From Capsulimonas corticalis (GTDB lineage Bacteria > Armatimonadota > Armatimonadia > Armatimonadales > Capsulimonadaceae): a DNA stretch of 64,000 nucleotides. The stretch lies in NCBI RefSeq assembly GCF_003574315.2, contig NZ_AP025739.1, positions 5,518,001-5,582,000 of the forward strand. Reading direction: 5' to 3'. Both the position numbers and the translations under genes were made by a program. Positions 36,145-44,613 of the stretch are shown here, one piece after another. Numbering within the stretch: position 1 is the first letter of the stretch; the number at the start of each line of letters is the position of its first letter. The notes beneath the pieces were generated by a model. That model saw only the letters and a list, made by a program, of their open reading frames with translations, was not told where the DNA came from and did no database searches.

Positions 36145-36516
36145 TTATTTCGCCGGGTTCTTGGCGGGACGTCCACGCTTGCGCGGTACGACGGGCGCCG
36201 CGTTCACATCGACACTGGCGTCACGCTGCTCGGCGGCGCGCTGCCCACGCATCTCGCCGCCCTTGCGGCCGATTTCCGCGTAGAAGGCCGTTCCGCGCTC
36301 GCGCTTCACAGTCTCCCCACCCTTTTTGCCGATATTCTGGTAGAACGAAGGCCCATAACGGTTCTTTACGGTTTCTCCGCCCTTGCGGCCCGCTTCGCGC
36401 GCGAGATCAGGGTTAGCGGCGAAGCCGCCTTCCTTGTCATGGTCGTGCGATCCGCGATGCGCCTCAGCAATTTTCCGCGCTCCTTCGGAGCCGGCGACGG
36501 GTCCTGGCTTCGCCAT
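36145..36516 (-). CDS. KGG-repeat stress protein (Em-like)
   Basis: 123 residues from the ATG at 36516, which stands nine bases after AGAGG; an ATG two codons upstream is too close to that site. Three KGG units (GRKGGETVKNRYGPSFY, GKKGGETVKRERGTAFY, GRKGGEMRG) define the conidiation/stress-induced family related to plant Em and E. coli YciG. The C-terminus RKRGRPAKNPAK is an AT-hook-like basic tail, suggesting DNA binding. Strongly hydrophilic, no membrane segment. Neighbours are other stress-type proteins. Confidence 0.85.
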   Translation of the reverse strand: MAKPGPVAGSEGARKIAEAHRGSHDHDKEGGFAANPDLAREAGRKGGETVKNRYGPSFYQNIGKKGGETVKRERGTAFYAEIGRKGGEMRGQRAAEQRDASVDVNAAPVVPRKRGRPAKNPAK

Positions 36517-36601
36517 AATCATGTTCCTCTCTACTCGGTCAGTATCTGCGGCGCCCGAATCACGGGCGCCGCATGTTTGCCGCCACGTCACTGCTCAGAA
36601 G

Positions 36602-37222
36602 TCAGCTGGCGACGGTATCAACGGAGGAGCCTTCCGCCTGCGCGGCCGCGGCGTCCCCTGCCTCCGTCAATTCTTGTTTTTTCTCGGTGGCCGCCTGTTT
36701 GCCGGCGTCGATCGATTCCTCAATGATCTCTTTTTGATCGTTGATTGCGTCTTTGCCCTTGGCGACTAAACTCTGCGCGGAGTCCTTGGCCGACTGCACG
36801 GCCTCGGTGGCTTTGTCCTTGGCGGCGCCAACCGCGTCGGACGCCTTGTGGGTCAGATCGGCGGCCGTCGTTTTGACGGTCTCAGTCACCTGCTCCGCCT
36901 TCGCCTTGACGGTGTCCGTCACTTCAGCCGACTTCGCCTTGAGCGAATCGGCGGCGGCGGCGGCTTTGTCAGAAATCTCATCAGCCTTGGCTTTCGCCGT
37001 CTCCGTGAGGTCTGACGCCTTTGCCTTCGCGGTTTCGGACAGATCGGCCGCCTTGGTCTTGGCAAGGTCCGTGTATTCGTCCGACTTCGTCTTCAGAAAT
37101 TCGCGTGTGTCATCACCGCGCTGGGGAGCGTAAAGCAAGGCCAGCGCCGCGCCGATTGCGCCGCCGATCACCAGACCCGCCAAAAATCCGCCGCCGCTTC
37201 CATTTCCATCTTCTTTTGCCAT
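36602..37222 (-). CDS. YtxH-domain protein with LEA-like 11-mer repeats
   Basis: 206 residues. Residues 10-35 are a glycine-rich membrane segment with the YtxH signature (GGGFLAGLVIGGAIGAALALL-type, then YAPQRG). The rest is a long amphipathic helix of 11-residue repeats rich in Ala, Lys, Asp and Thr (for example AKAKASDLTETAK), as in late-embryogenesis and apolipoprotein-like proteins. Probably a membrane-anchored stress or desiccation protein. Lies seven bases after the DUF948-like gene, in one operon. Confidence 0.8.
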   Translation of the reverse strand: MAKEDGNGSGGGFLAGLVIGGAIGAALALLYAPQRGDDTREFLKTKSDEYTDLAKTKAADLSETAKAKASDLTETAKAKADEISDKAAAAADSLKAKSAEVTDTVKAKAEQVTETVKTTAADLTHKASDAVGAAKDKATEAVQSAKDSAQSLVAKGKDAINDQKEIIEESIDAGKQAATEKKQELTEAGDAAAAQAEGSSVDTVAS

Positions 37223-37229
37223 GTCTACT

Positions 37230-37652
37230 TTACTCCTTCACGTGATCCGACGATTTGTTTCGTCCGTTATGTTTGCTGCTGAACGCATTGCCGTAGACGG
37301 CAAAAGCTTTGCTGACACCGGCAAGAGTGCTGCTCAAATTGATCAAAGGCGTGGTCACCGTGTTTTGCACCACGGAGGCCGTGCGTTCGACGTGGCCGGA
37401 GACATTCCCCGTCAGTGTTTCGCCCCGGCTTAAGATCGCATCTGTCTTTTCGCCTACATTCATCGTCACTCGCTGGACGGTGTCGAGTGTATCGCTCACT
37501 TTATTGATCGCCGGCTCGGCCATCTTTGTCAGCGTGTCGAGTTTGCTGTTGAGCGCGCGAAGGCCAATCACCAATCCCGCCAGCAAGCCGATCACGATGA
37601 AGGCGAAAAAGGCGACGAAAAACGCCATAAATATTTCAGCCGTCAAGTGCAT
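37230..37652 (-). CDS. DUF948-like membrane-anchored coiled-coil protein
   Basis: 140 residues from the ATG at 37652, preceded by GGGAGA; the longer frame to 37751 lacks a ribosome site. An N-terminal membrane segment (FMAFFVAFFAFIVIGLLAGLV region, residues 8-30) is followed by helices of the methyl-accepting-like DUF948 kind (NSKLDTLTKMAEPAINKVSD). Function unknown; in Firmicutes DUF948 and YtxH genes are neighbours and general-stress induced, which matches this pair. Confidence 0.7.
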   Translation of the reverse strand: MHLTAEIFMAFFVAFFAFIVIGLLAGLVIGLRALNSKLDTLTKMAEPAINKVSDTLDTVQRVTMNVGEKTDAILSRGETLTGNVSGHVERTASVVQNTVTTPLINLSSTLAGVSKAFAVYGNAFSSKHNGRNKSSDHVKE

Positions 37653-37693
37653 TTCGGGGTCTCCCGGGCCGTGAAAGCCGCTGTTAATCTCAC

Positions 37694-37713
37694 TACGCGA
37701 CAAACGTCGCGTA
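37694..37713. promoter_or_regulatory. Dyad in the leader of the DUF948/YtxH operon
   Basis: TACGCGAC-N4-GTCGCGTA is a perfect 8-bp inverted repeat just downstream of the predicted start of transcription, suited to an operator or a small RNA hairpin. Confidence 0.45.
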
Positions 37714-37723
37714 TGGCTGCTAC

Positions 37724-37751
37724 GGTATACCCGGAAAAATGGCCTTTCCAA
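37724..37751 (-). promoter_or_regulatory. Promoter candidate for the DUF948/YtxH operon
   Basis: Minus strand: TTGGAA (37746-37751), 16-base spacer, TATACC (37724-37729). Confidence 0.5.
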
Positions 37752-37814
37752 ACAGCCATACTACTCTGTATACGAAAAATTTGGAACTTTTCACTCCCAT
37801 TATCTGAAGAGTAT

Positions 37815-38423
37815 TTATATGTGTGTAAGCATAATTGGCGCCAAGTCGCGCCAAGCAGCCCGGCGGTGACTAATCTCGTTTTTTTTCGCGAGATTCATCT
37901 GCGCCAGCGTGAGGCCGCCGCCGTTGGGGATGAAGATGGGATCGTAGCCAAAGCCGTTGTCACCGAGGGGCTGGGAGGCGATATGGCCGTGGCAAAATCC
38001 CTCGCGAACCTCCGTGGCGCCGCTCGGCAGGGCGAAGGCGAGCGCGCAGATGAAGTACGCGCCTCGGGATTCCCGCGTCAGCCCGGCCAGCCGCTCCAGG
38101 ATCGCGGAGTTCTTATCGGCGTCGCTGACTCCGGCGCCCAGCCAGCGCGCGGATTTCAGTCCCGGCCCGCCGTCCAGCGCATCCACGCAGAGCCCGGAAT
38201 CGTCCGCCAGCGCCGGGAGGCCGGTCACGGACGCCGCACTGCGCGCTTTGATCAGCGCATTTTCGATAAAATTTGTTCCGGTCTCTTCGGGATCCCAATC
38301 GGAGTAACCGGCCTCACGCATGGTGAGAAGGTCGAAGTCCCGGAGTTCCGGGACTTCGGCGAGCAGCAGGCGCATATCATCGCGCTTGCCGCCGTTATTG
38401 GTGGCGATAACCAGTGTCGGCAT
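37815..38423 (-). CDS. rdgB: XTP/dITP pyrophosphatase (RdgB/HAM1)
   Basis: 202 residues. Starts TLVIATNNGGKRDDMR (NNxxK substrate motif), with ETGTNFIENALIKAR, PALADDSGLCVDAL and GDNGFGYDPIFIP, all diagnostic. It removes non-canonical purine triphosphates (ITP, XTP) from the nucleotide pool. Its start codon directly follows the rph stop with no gap, matching the rph-rdgB pairing seen in Bacillus. Confidence 0.96.
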   Translation of the reverse strand: MPTLVIATNNGGKRDDMRLLLAEVPELRDFDLLTMREAGYSDWDPEETGTNFIENALIKARSAASVTGLPALADDSGLCVDALDGGPGLKSARWLGAGVSDADKNSAILERLAGLTRESRGAYFICALAFALPSGATEVREGFCHGHIASQPLGDNGFGYDPIFIPNGGGLTLAQMNLAKKNEISHRRAAWRDLAPIMLTHI

Positions 38424-39143
38424 TTATAGGAGGTCCGCCAGAACTTCGCGCTGCTTGGCGATGATGCTGCGCGATCCGATAGCCGCCAGATCCAGCAAAC
38501 GGTTCATGCGCTGCCGATCGAACGGCGCGCCCTCCGCCGTCCCCTGCACTTCGATATACTTGCCGGTATCCGTCATGACGACATTCATATCGACCGCCGC
38601 CTGCGAGTCTTCTTCGTAAGCAAGATCGAGGCGCTCTTCGCCCTTCACCACGCCGACGGAAACGGCGGCGACCCATTCGTCGAACGGGAAGGTGCGAATC
38701 ATCTTCTGATCCTTCATCCAGGCGAACGCCTCCACCAGCGCCACGAAGGCGCCGGAGATCGCGGCGGTGCGCGTGCCGCCGTCGGCCTGAAGCACATCGC
38801 AGTCGATGCTGATCGTGCGCTCGCCCAGCGCGCTCAGGTCTACGACCGAGCGCAGCGAGCGGCCGATCAGCCGCTGAATCTCAATGCCGCGCCCGTTCGG
38901 CTTGGCGCCGTCGCGGGAGGAGCGGGTGTGGGTGGCGCGGGGCAGCATGGCGTATTCGGCGGTCAGCCAGCCCTGGCCCTTGCCCTTCAGGAACGGGGGG
39001 ACTTTGTCTTCGACGCTCGCGGTGCAAAGCACCTTGGTCTCGCCGACCTCGATCAAGCACGATCCTTCAGCGTATCGCGCGTAGCTGCGTGTGAGTGTGG
39101 TGGGACGCGTGGCGTCCAGCGGGCGGCCGTCTTCTCGTGGCAT
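38424..39143 (-). CDS. rph: Ribonuclease PH
   Basis: 239 residues from the ATG at 39143 with TAGGAGAT upstream; the 29 extra residues of the longer frame are not family sequence. Contains [41 protein letters not shown], the phosphate-binding [22 protein letters not shown] and [12 protein letters not shown]. RNase PH trims tRNA 3' ends phosphorolytically. 83 bases after murI. Confidence 0.97.
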   Translation of the reverse strand: MPREDGRPLDATRPTTLTRSYARYAEGSCLIEVGETKVLCTASVEDKVPPFLKGKGQGWLTAEYAMLPRATHTRSSRDGAKPNGRGIEIQRLIGRSLRSVVDLSALGERTISIDCDVLQADGGTRTAAISGAFVALVEAFAWMKDQKMIRTFPFDEWVAAVSVGVVKGEERLDLAYEEDSQAAVDMNVVMTDTGKYIEVQGTAEGAPFDRQRMNRLLDLAAIGSRSIIAKQREVLADLL

Positions 39144-39226
39144 GGCGCCGGATCTCCTAACTTGAGAATGGGTTATTCTAACGGAAAAGCTTCGTCGCAT
39201 TATTATAGCGAACGCGTTCGATGGCG

Positions 39227-40066
39227 TCAATCGCCCAGGCGAAGGAGATTTGCGGGGCCGGCGTCGCGCCTGAGGAGCATGGATGCCTGGCGCCGAAACT
39301 CTTCCGGGTCGCCGGTGGCGTCAAATCGGACCGAGGATTGCGAGGAAATCGCAGGATTGAGCAGATTTTTGCGCGCCAGCAGCGCCTTGACATCGCGGAC
39401 GGTTTCGGCCGCCGGGTCGACGAACAAGGGCTGGAAATCTCGCACGTTCAAATCGTGAACAGCCTGGCGAAGCGCCGTATCCAGAAATGGAAAATGGGTG
39501 CAGCCGAGGATGATGACGCGGACGCTGGCGGCGGCGAGCGGGCGCAGATACTCCAGGGACGCGTCCACGGCGTCGGCGCATTCGGTGCGGCCGGTCTCGA
39601 CCAGCGGCACAAAGCGCGGACATCCCTGCTCCGCCACCCGGCGCTTGGGATCGATCGCGTGGACGGCGTGGGAAAAGGCGAGGCTTTGCGCCGTCGCGTT
39701 CGTCGCGATCACGCCGATGTCGCCCGCCGAGGCGTTCACGGCGGTCCGCGCTCCGGAGTCGATCGTGCCGATGATGTCCGCCGCCGGATGCTTCTGTTTC
39801 GCGGCGTCCAGGCCGGCGGCGGTGGACGTGCCGGAGGCCATGATCACGATCTTGGCGCCGCTTTCGATCAGATAATCGGTGAGCTTGAGAGCGAGCGAGC
39901 GCACAACCTCGATCGGCTTGTCGCCATACGGGACATTTGCCGTGTCGGCGACATAGTGGATCCGCTCGCCGGGAAGCTGCCGCTCGATCTCGCGCAGGAC
40001 GCTGAGGCCGCCGAGGCCGGAATCAAAGACGCCGATGGGAGAACTGGGAGTGAGGTCTAACGTCAA
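39227..40066 (-). CDS. murI: Glutamate racemase-like protein with Ser in place of the first catalytic Cys
   Basis: 279 residues, normal MurI length, starting [14 protein letters not shown], with [24 protein letters not shown] and LGCTHFPFL around the second catalytic Cys (Cys189). At the first catalytic site, where MurI proteins have A-C-N-T, the reading is MASGTSTA with Ser78 and Gly79; I checked this on the nucleotide sequence (minus strand GCC TCC GGC ACG). Glutamate racemase makes D-Glu for peptidoglycan by a two-Cys mechanism. Context (amidase, GerMN lipoprotein, rph, rdgB) is that of racE/murI in Firmicutes. Either the family tolerates Ser here or activity is altered. Confidence 0.85.
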   Translation of the reverse strand: MTLDLTPSSPIGVFDSGLGGLSVLREIERQLPGERIHYVADTANVPYGDKPIEVVRSLALKLTDYLIESGAKIVIMASGTSTAAGLDAAKQKHPAADIIGTIDSGARTAVNASAGDIGVIATNATAQSLAFSHAVHAIDPKRRVAEQGCPRFVPLVETGRTECADAVDASLEYLRPLAAASVRVIILGCTHFPFLDTALRQAVHDLNVRDFQPLFVDPAAETVRDVKALLARKNLLNPAISSQSSVRFDATGDPEEFRRQASMLLRRDAGPANLLRLGD

Positions 40067-40665
40067 TTCGGCTGCGCCTTGTGGTACACGCGCGCCTGCT
40101 TGGCGTCGGCGGTGGTGCGGATCACGTCCAGGGGATCGGAAATTTCGAAGTGGCCGCCCAGGGAATCGACGGGCGAGCCGTCGACGAGGATCTGCACTTT
40201 GGAGATCGTGGGGAACTGGCCCAGGGTCTTCAAAATGGAGTTCACCGCCTGCGCTTCCTGCGTATCGCTGCCGTGGAAGTTCGATTTGAGCTCGGCGGAG
40301 AAGTTCACGGTCGCCAGCCCATCTTCGATCTTCACGCCGCGCAGCTCGGAGCCGGCGGGCAGCGGCGTATCCTTCGCGGCGACGAGGGCGTTCAGGGATT
40401 CGCGCGCGGGATCGTCCGGCTTGTCGAAGGTGACTTTGTGCGCCACGAGTTCGCTGCCGTCTCCGCTTCCGTCGGCGGACGGAAGGTAAATATATCCCTC
40501 ACGCACGGGAGCCACCGGCCCCTGCGGCGCGGCGGTGGTCGGCGGAGCGGGGTTGTTCGTGACCGGCGTTGTGTTTTGCGGCGGGCCGCTATGGTTGCAC
40601 GCGCCCAGAAATACGGCGAGCGGCAGAAGAGCCGTCAGAACGGCTCGTGTCGACTTCTTACTCAT
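40063..40665 (-). CDS. GerMN-domain lipoprotein
   Basis: 200 residues. Lipobox FLGAC at residue 20-24, a Pro/Thr linker, then a single GerMN domain (REGYIYLPSADGSGD, SLNALVAA, GVKIEDGLATVNFSAEL, VNSILKTLGQFPTISKVQIL). GerMN domains occur in the spore protein GerM and in cell-wall-linked lipoproteins such as LpqB, and probably bind wall polymers. Its end overlaps murI by four bases; gerM next to racE and rph is the Bacillus order too, although nothing else here points to sporulation. Confidence 0.87.
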   Translation of the reverse strand: MSKKSTRAVLTALLPLAVFLGACNHSGPPQNTTPVTNNPAPPTTAAPQGPVAPVREGYIYLPSADGSGDGSELVAHKVTFDKPDDPARESLNALVAAKDTPLPAGSELRGVKIEDGLATVNFSAELKSNFHGSDTQEAQAVNSILKTLGQFPTISKVQILVDGSPVDSLGGHFEISDPLDVIRTTADAKQARVYHKAQPN

Positions 40666-40680
40666 CAGTGATGTCCGTGA

Positions 40681-42468
40681 CTACCGGTTTCCGGTATCGG
40701 CGATAAAATCAAGCAGTCCGGCGACGACGCCTTCGGCGACATGCTGCTGAACGGCCGGAGTGCGGAGCTTGGAAAGGTCGCTCTCGCTATTCATATACCC
40801 GCATTCCACCAGAATCGCGGGCATGGTGCTGCCGCGCAGCACGCCAAAGCCCGTCTGGAAGCGAATCGTGTCTGATTTTACCCCGTTCGGCGGAATCCCC
40901 GATACCGCCGCGATCCGATTGACGACATCGATCGCAAAACGGCGGCAGACCGCGTTTTGCGCGTGATAGTAGACCGTGGTCCCGGAGTGCGAGTTGCGCG
41001 CGCCGCTGTCGTCGCAGTGGATGCTGATGAAGTAATCGGCGTGCGCTGCGATCGCCATCTGCGGCCGCGCCGCCACGGAGGGTTTGGTGTCGTCCTCGCG
41101 CGTCATATAGACGGTGGCGCCGTTGCTGGCGAGCAGGTCGCGCAGCTGTTTGCCGATGGTCAGCGTCAAGTCTTTTTCCCGCGCGCCGCCAATGCCGACG
41201 GCTCCGGAGTCGCCGCCGCCATGGCCCGGATCCACCATGATGATCTTGCCGGCCAGCAGCGTGCTGTCCGGAACCTGCGCCACGGTGGGCGCCGGCGGAG
41301 TCGCCTGCGCCGGGGTCTGCACGTTGATGACATACTCCACGCCGTCGTCCGAAGGCTGCGTCGTGACATTGAACGCGACAAGCTTCGTCATATCAAGCAC
41401 GACGCGGCCGAACTTCTTACCGTCCGCCTTCATAACGCCGCTTCGAATCGACTTAATAATGGAGTGATCCGTGCTGATGAGACGCTTGAGCCCATCCGCG
41501 AGGCTGGCGTCGGCTAAATCGAACGCCAGGCGATTGGGCCCCGCCAGGGTCTCGGTGCGGTAATCCCCCTGCCCCGTCGTCTTGATCACGATCTGGGTCA
41601 GCGTATCGCTGACGACATTGCAGGCGACATCGGTGATCTGCAATCCCGAGGCGGCCGGGGGCGTATCCTGCGGCGGTTCGGGAAGGGGTGTGACGGGCAA
41701 TGGGCGGGGGGCGACCGGTACGGGAACCGGCAAGATCGGCTGCGGGCGCGTGGCGACATGCGTCTCGCCGTCGCCGCTCATGGCGACTTGAACGTGCGAG
41801 GTCACGGGACCGCTGGCGATCTTAAAGGCGATATTCTTCTTCAGATCGACGACGATTCGCACGGTGTTGTAGGAAATCGAGCCGCTGCGGATATACGACA
41901 CGCCGGGATTGGTGGCGGGAACGGTGGCGGGGGCTGAGGCGAGATCCGCGCCGAGCAGATCGACATAGATGCGCTGCGGCTTTTCCAGACGCTTCACCGA
42001 GTAATAGATCGGATAGGACGTAAAGATCGACAGCCCGTCTCTGTCCTGCTTGACGACTTCGATGCGCGCGCGCAGTGTCATGGTGTGCGCGCGGTCGTTC
42101 CAGCCGACGGACGCGCCCAGCGCATCGGCGACTTGCTTGACCGGGACGCAGTAACGCTCCTTGACCATCTGGAACGGCACGGTGATCTTGGATCCGTTGC
42201 TTCCCGTGACGTCCACGCTGCGCCCGTCGGACGAAGGCGTATAGTTGCCGCCCATTCGGCGCACGAAATCGACGGGCGCGTAGACCGAGCCATCGCTTTC
42301 TTGATAGGGCTGGACGACAAAGGCGACAGGCTGACCGCCAATCACGAGCTGAACATCGTCGGCGGCCTGGGCGGGAGTAACGGAGGCGGGAAGCAGAATG
42401 GCGGAAATAATTGCGGCGGAAAAAATATAAAGCCGGCGTGCGGCCGGAAGGAATAGACTCGTGTTCAT
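40681..42468 (-). CDS. N-acetylmuramoyl-L-alanine amidase (AMIN plus Amidase_3)
   Basis: 595 residues. Signal peptide ending AQA near residue 35; a copper-amine-oxidase-N-like stalk domain (VQLVIGGQPVAFVVQPY, residues 38-130); two AMIN domains (about 140-240 and 275-370) that target peptidoglycan or the septum; and a C-terminal zinc Amidase_3 domain starting IIMVDPGHGGGDSGAVG, with YFISIHCDDSG and LVECGYMNSESD supplying His and Glu ligands. It cleaves the stem peptide from MurNAc in the periplasm. First gene of the amidase-GerMN-murI unit. Confidence 0.93.
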   Translation of the reverse strand: MNTSLFLPAARRLYIFSAAIISAILLPASVTPAQAADDVQLVIGGQPVAFVVQPYQESDGSVYAPVDFVRRMGGNYTPSSDGRSVDVTGSNGSKITVPFQMVKERYCVPVKQVADALGASVGWNDRAHTMTLRARIEVVKQDRDGLSIFTSYPIYYSVKRLEKPQRIYVDLLGADLASAPATVPATNPGVSYIRSGSISYNTVRIVVDLKKNIAFKIASGPVTSHVQVAMSGDGETHVATRPQPILPVPVPVAPRPLPVTPLPEPPQDTPPAASGLQITDVACNVVSDTLTQIVIKTTGQGDYRTETLAGPNRLAFDLADASLADGLKRLISTDHSIIKSIRSGVMKADGKKFGRVVLDMTKLVAFNVTTQPSDDGVEYVINVQTPAQATPPAPTVAQVPDSTLLAGKIIMVDPGHGGGDSGAVGIGGAREKDLTLTIGKQLRDLLASNGATVYMTREDDTKPSVAARPQMAIAAHADYFISIHCDDSGARNSHSGTTVYYHAQNAVCRRFAIDVVNRIAAVSGIPPNGVKSDTIRFQTGFGVLRGSTMPAILVECGYMNSESDLSKLRTPAVQQHVAEGVVAGLLDFIADTGNR

Positions 42469-42578
42469 GACCGTTGGGTACTCCAGACGTGACGGGCGTG
42501 AGGGAGAATGATTCTCAATTGTAACATACTTATCGTCCAGGGGTCAACAAACGTACGGGGTATGGCGTCGATATGGAA

Positions 42579-42613
42579 ACAGCGCTTCCAAAACAGTGTC
42601 TTGGAAGCGCTGT
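42579..42613 (-). terminator. Terminator of the tmRNA gene
   Basis: ACAGCGCTTCCAA (minus strand 42613 to 42601) pairs with TTGGAAGCGCTGT (42591 to 42579) around a nine-base loop and is followed by TTTCC. Seven bases beyond the tmRNA 3' end. Confidence 0.75.
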
Positions 42614-42619
42614 GCAACA

Positions 42620-43018
42620 TGGTGGAGGCGGAGGGAGTTGAACCCTCGTCCTAAGCAGCGAAAACCTAGGCGTCTACAAGCATAGCCAACAATTTAATTT
42701 TAGCGCTTCGGCCGCCTATTGGCGGGCTGCCAGCCGCGCGATCTTTCCTTTGATGTCCGCTTAAGCCAGAAAGCGATACTTAAGCGTGATCCCGTTTATT
42801 TACGCCTCGGTCTTCCCGGCGGGCTTGAGAAGAGGAAACGGACCGCCCGTAGGCGGCGCAATACTACCTAAGGGTTAGTTAGGCAGCCAGCGCGTACGAA
42901 GTACGGGCTGTGGTGAACTTAGTGTTCGCGTTTGTTTTTTTGCCGCTTTTTACGAGGCCAGCGGCGCCTCGACTTGCGACCTAAGCACTCAATCTCTCAG
43001 TCGAAACCTATCGCCCCC
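42620..43018 (-). ncRNA. ssrA: tmRNA (transfer-messenger RNA)
   Basis: About 399 bases. The 5' end GGGGGCGATAGGTTTCGACT and the 3' end GGTTCAACTCCCTCCGCCTCC-ACCA pair as a 7-bp acceptor stem and T arm, with CCA encoded. GGCCTCGTAAAAAGC, the conserved pre-tag region, is present. The tag reading frame starts GCG AAC and ends GCG CTG GCT GCC TAA. One-piece form. tmRNA with SmpB rescues stalled ribosomes and marks the product for proteolysis. Confidence 0.97.
42879..42929 (-). other. ssrA: tmRNA tag reading frame
   Basis: Encodes the degradation tag (A)ANTKFTTARTSYALAA, 16 encoded residues with the canonical YALAA end. The resume codon is placed at GCG (42929) by alignment to the E. coli pre-tag region; this is an inference. 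Confidence 0.8.
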
Positions 43019-43066
43019 ATGTGTGGATACTATTATAACTGATTTTTGAGGGATTTTGTTCCCTGC

Positions 43067-43678
43067 TTACATCAATTCTTCATCCTGCGACACGGGCGCC
43101 AGCGTCCGCACGTCGTCCAGAATGGTCGCCAGCACTTCCACGGGAGTCCGCCCAGTGTCGATTCGCCGGATCTTTTCCGCAGGATAGTAGTTGAGCACCG
43201 GCGCGGTTTCCGCTTCGTAGACATACAGGCGGTGTTCGATCACCTTGTCCGAAGCGTCGTCCAGCCGGTTTTCGTGCAGGGCGCGGCGCTTCAGCCGCGT
43301 CATGACCTTTTGCCGGTCTTCGCAGTTGAGGTAGTAAAGACGCTCTACATCAATGTAGTCGTCCATCAGGCGCGCCTGCGCGACGTTTCGGGGAATGCCG
43401 TCCAGGATCAGCGTATCGGCGGTGGGGTCGAGCTTTTGCAGGCTCACCAGACCGTCGATGTGCGAGCGCCATAGCTGCACCGTGAAATCGTCGGGTACGA
43501 GAGCGCCCCGGCTGCTGTACTCCAGGAAGACTTTTCCGAGGGGCGAGCCGACGCGCAGGTTCCGAAAGACATCGCCGCACGCCACATGAACGTATCCCGG
43601 GATGCTTCCTAAAATACTGCCCTGGGTGCCTTTACCGCTGCCGGGCGCTCCGAAAAGGAGCAAAGTTTTGAATCTCAT
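43067..43678 (-). CDS. Adenylate kinase-like nucleoside monophosphate kinase
   Basis: 203 residues from the ATG at 43678, where the protein begins like adenylate kinases (MRFKTLLLFGAPGSGKGTQ, Walker A); an ATG at 43690 preceded immediately by GGAGA is the alternative. Further Adk motifs: HVACGDVFRNL (AMP-binding), LDGIPRNVAQA (where Adk has DGFPR) and a short RRALHENRLDDASDKVIEHRL lid. The long zinc lid is absent, so it is a short-type enzyme. The divergent DGIPR and missing GR lid motif suggest a paralogue rather than the main Adk. Cytosolic; single gene 48 bases from ssrA. Confidence 0.82.
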   Translation of the reverse strand: MRFKTLLLFGAPGSGKGTQGSILGSIPGYVHVACGDVFRNLRVGSPLGKVFLEYSSRGALVPDDFTVQLWRSHIDGLVSLQKLDPTADTLILDGIPRNVAQARLMDDYIDVERLYYLNCEDRQKVMTRLKRRALHENRLDDASDKVIEHRLYVYEAETAPVLNYYPAEKIRRIDTGRTPVEVLATILDDVRTLAPVSQDEELM

Positions 43679-43772
43679 CGCCGCATCCATTCTCCAACAA
43701 AATTCTTTGCTGGCGTATTGTAGCATGCGTGGGATCGTCCGTCAACGCGGCGATGTTACCGCTTCGACGGCG

Positions 43773-43814
43773 CGCCTCCGGCTCGAAAACGGATTTCTCT
43801 TCGAGCCGAAGGCG
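43773..43814. terminator. Hairpin between NMP kinase and BON lipoprotein genes
   Basis: CGCCTCCGGCTCGAA (43773-43787) and TTCGAGCCGAAGGCG (43800-43814) form a 15-bp stem with one wobble. It lies just after the BON lipoprotein stop; T-tract is poor. Confidence 0.5.
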
Positions 43815-43822
43815 TAAACTCG

Positions 43823-44482
43823 CTAATTGCCCGAGCTTGTGGGAGCGGGCGCGGTTGTCGGACTGGAGCTGTCGGAAGGCGCGGCGGGCGCCGTGCTGTC
43901 CGCCGGCGGCGCGGGCGGATTCGCCGAGGTGTCGGCCGCAGGCGCCTTGTCGTGGACGACGACAATCTTCGTCTTCTCGACAACTTTGGTCGGAGGCGGC
44001 GGGCTCTTTACGCCCCCGGTCGCGACGATTTCGATCTTGTTGACGACACTGGTCACACCGGAGGTGTTGGTCGCCAGGCGCTCGGCCAGCGCCTTCTGCT
44101 GCTGGTTCTGCGCGGTTCCGGTCAAACGCGCCGTGCCGGCCGAGTCGACGGTCGCCAAAACACGCGATCCGGTCATCTGAACGTTGGTGTGGATCGACTT
44201 GAGCACTGCGTCGCCCGCAGCCGAGTCCTCGCCGGTCGCGCCGCCGGGACCCGCGTTGGTGTTGTTCGTTTGCGGAACGCCGGCCACGGTCGTGGTTCCG
44301 CCGGGCGTGGTGACGGTCGTGGTGGTCCCGGCCGGTACGGCGGGCGCGGTGGTCGTGTTGGTGACGACCGTCGGCGGCTGGTTCTGAGACGCGTCATCGT
44401 GACTGCATCCGGCGACGGCGAAAATGGCGGCGGAAAACGCGACGGCGCACAGGCGGCGCATCACGGGCATGGTAGACATCAT
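43823..44482 (-). CDS. BON-domain lipoprotein
   Basis: 219 residues; AAGGAG precedes the first ATG. Lipoprotein signal with lipobox AVAGC (Cys26), a Thr-rich linker with repeated TTT and GGTTT, one BON domain (about residues 88-155: DAVLKSIHTNVQ, RVLATVDSAGTARLTGT, LAERLATNTSGVTSVVNKIEI), and a Pro/Ala/Ser-rich tail. BON domains bind phospholipid and help maintain envelope integrity in OsmY-type proteins. Monocistronic. Confidence 0.85.
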   Translation of the reverse strand: MMSTMPVMRRLCAVAFSAAIFAVAGCSHDDASQNQPPTVVTNTTTAPAVPAGTTTTVTTPGGTTTVAGVPQTNNTNAGPGGATGEDSAAGDAVLKSIHTNVQMTGSRVLATVDSAGTARLTGTAQNQQQKALAERLATNTSGVTSVVNKIEIVATGGVKSPPPPTKVVEKTKIVVVHDKAPAADTSANPPAPPADSTAPAAPSDSSSPTTAPAPTSSGN

Positions 44483-44596
44483 GGATACTCCTTCATCGTT
44501 GACGTCAGTAAATTGCGGCGAACGATATCCGTATGTACCCGCGCTACTCCCACCAGAAACATGATTCCCGAGACTCGGACGGCGCCCGAGAGGAGG

Positions 44597-44602
44597 TATA
44601 AT
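44597..44602 (+). promoter_or_regulatory. TATAAT box just upstream of sprT
   Basis: Perfect -10 box eleven bases before the ATG at 44614, so the leader would be about five bases. The AGGAGG at 44591 lies upstream of this box and would not be transcribed from it. Confidence 0.5.
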
Positions 44603-44613
44603 CGAATTCGATT

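Noticed and set aside
36145-37222. Tandem repeats in the KGG and YtxH genes considered as a CRISPR-like or satellite array
   Set aside because: The periodicity is at the protein level (KGG units, 11-mer helices) with degenerate DNA repeats.
42620-43018. tRNA gene suggested by GGTTCAACTCCC and encoded CCA
   Set aside because: The T arm and acceptor belong to the tmRNA; no anticodon arm is nearby.
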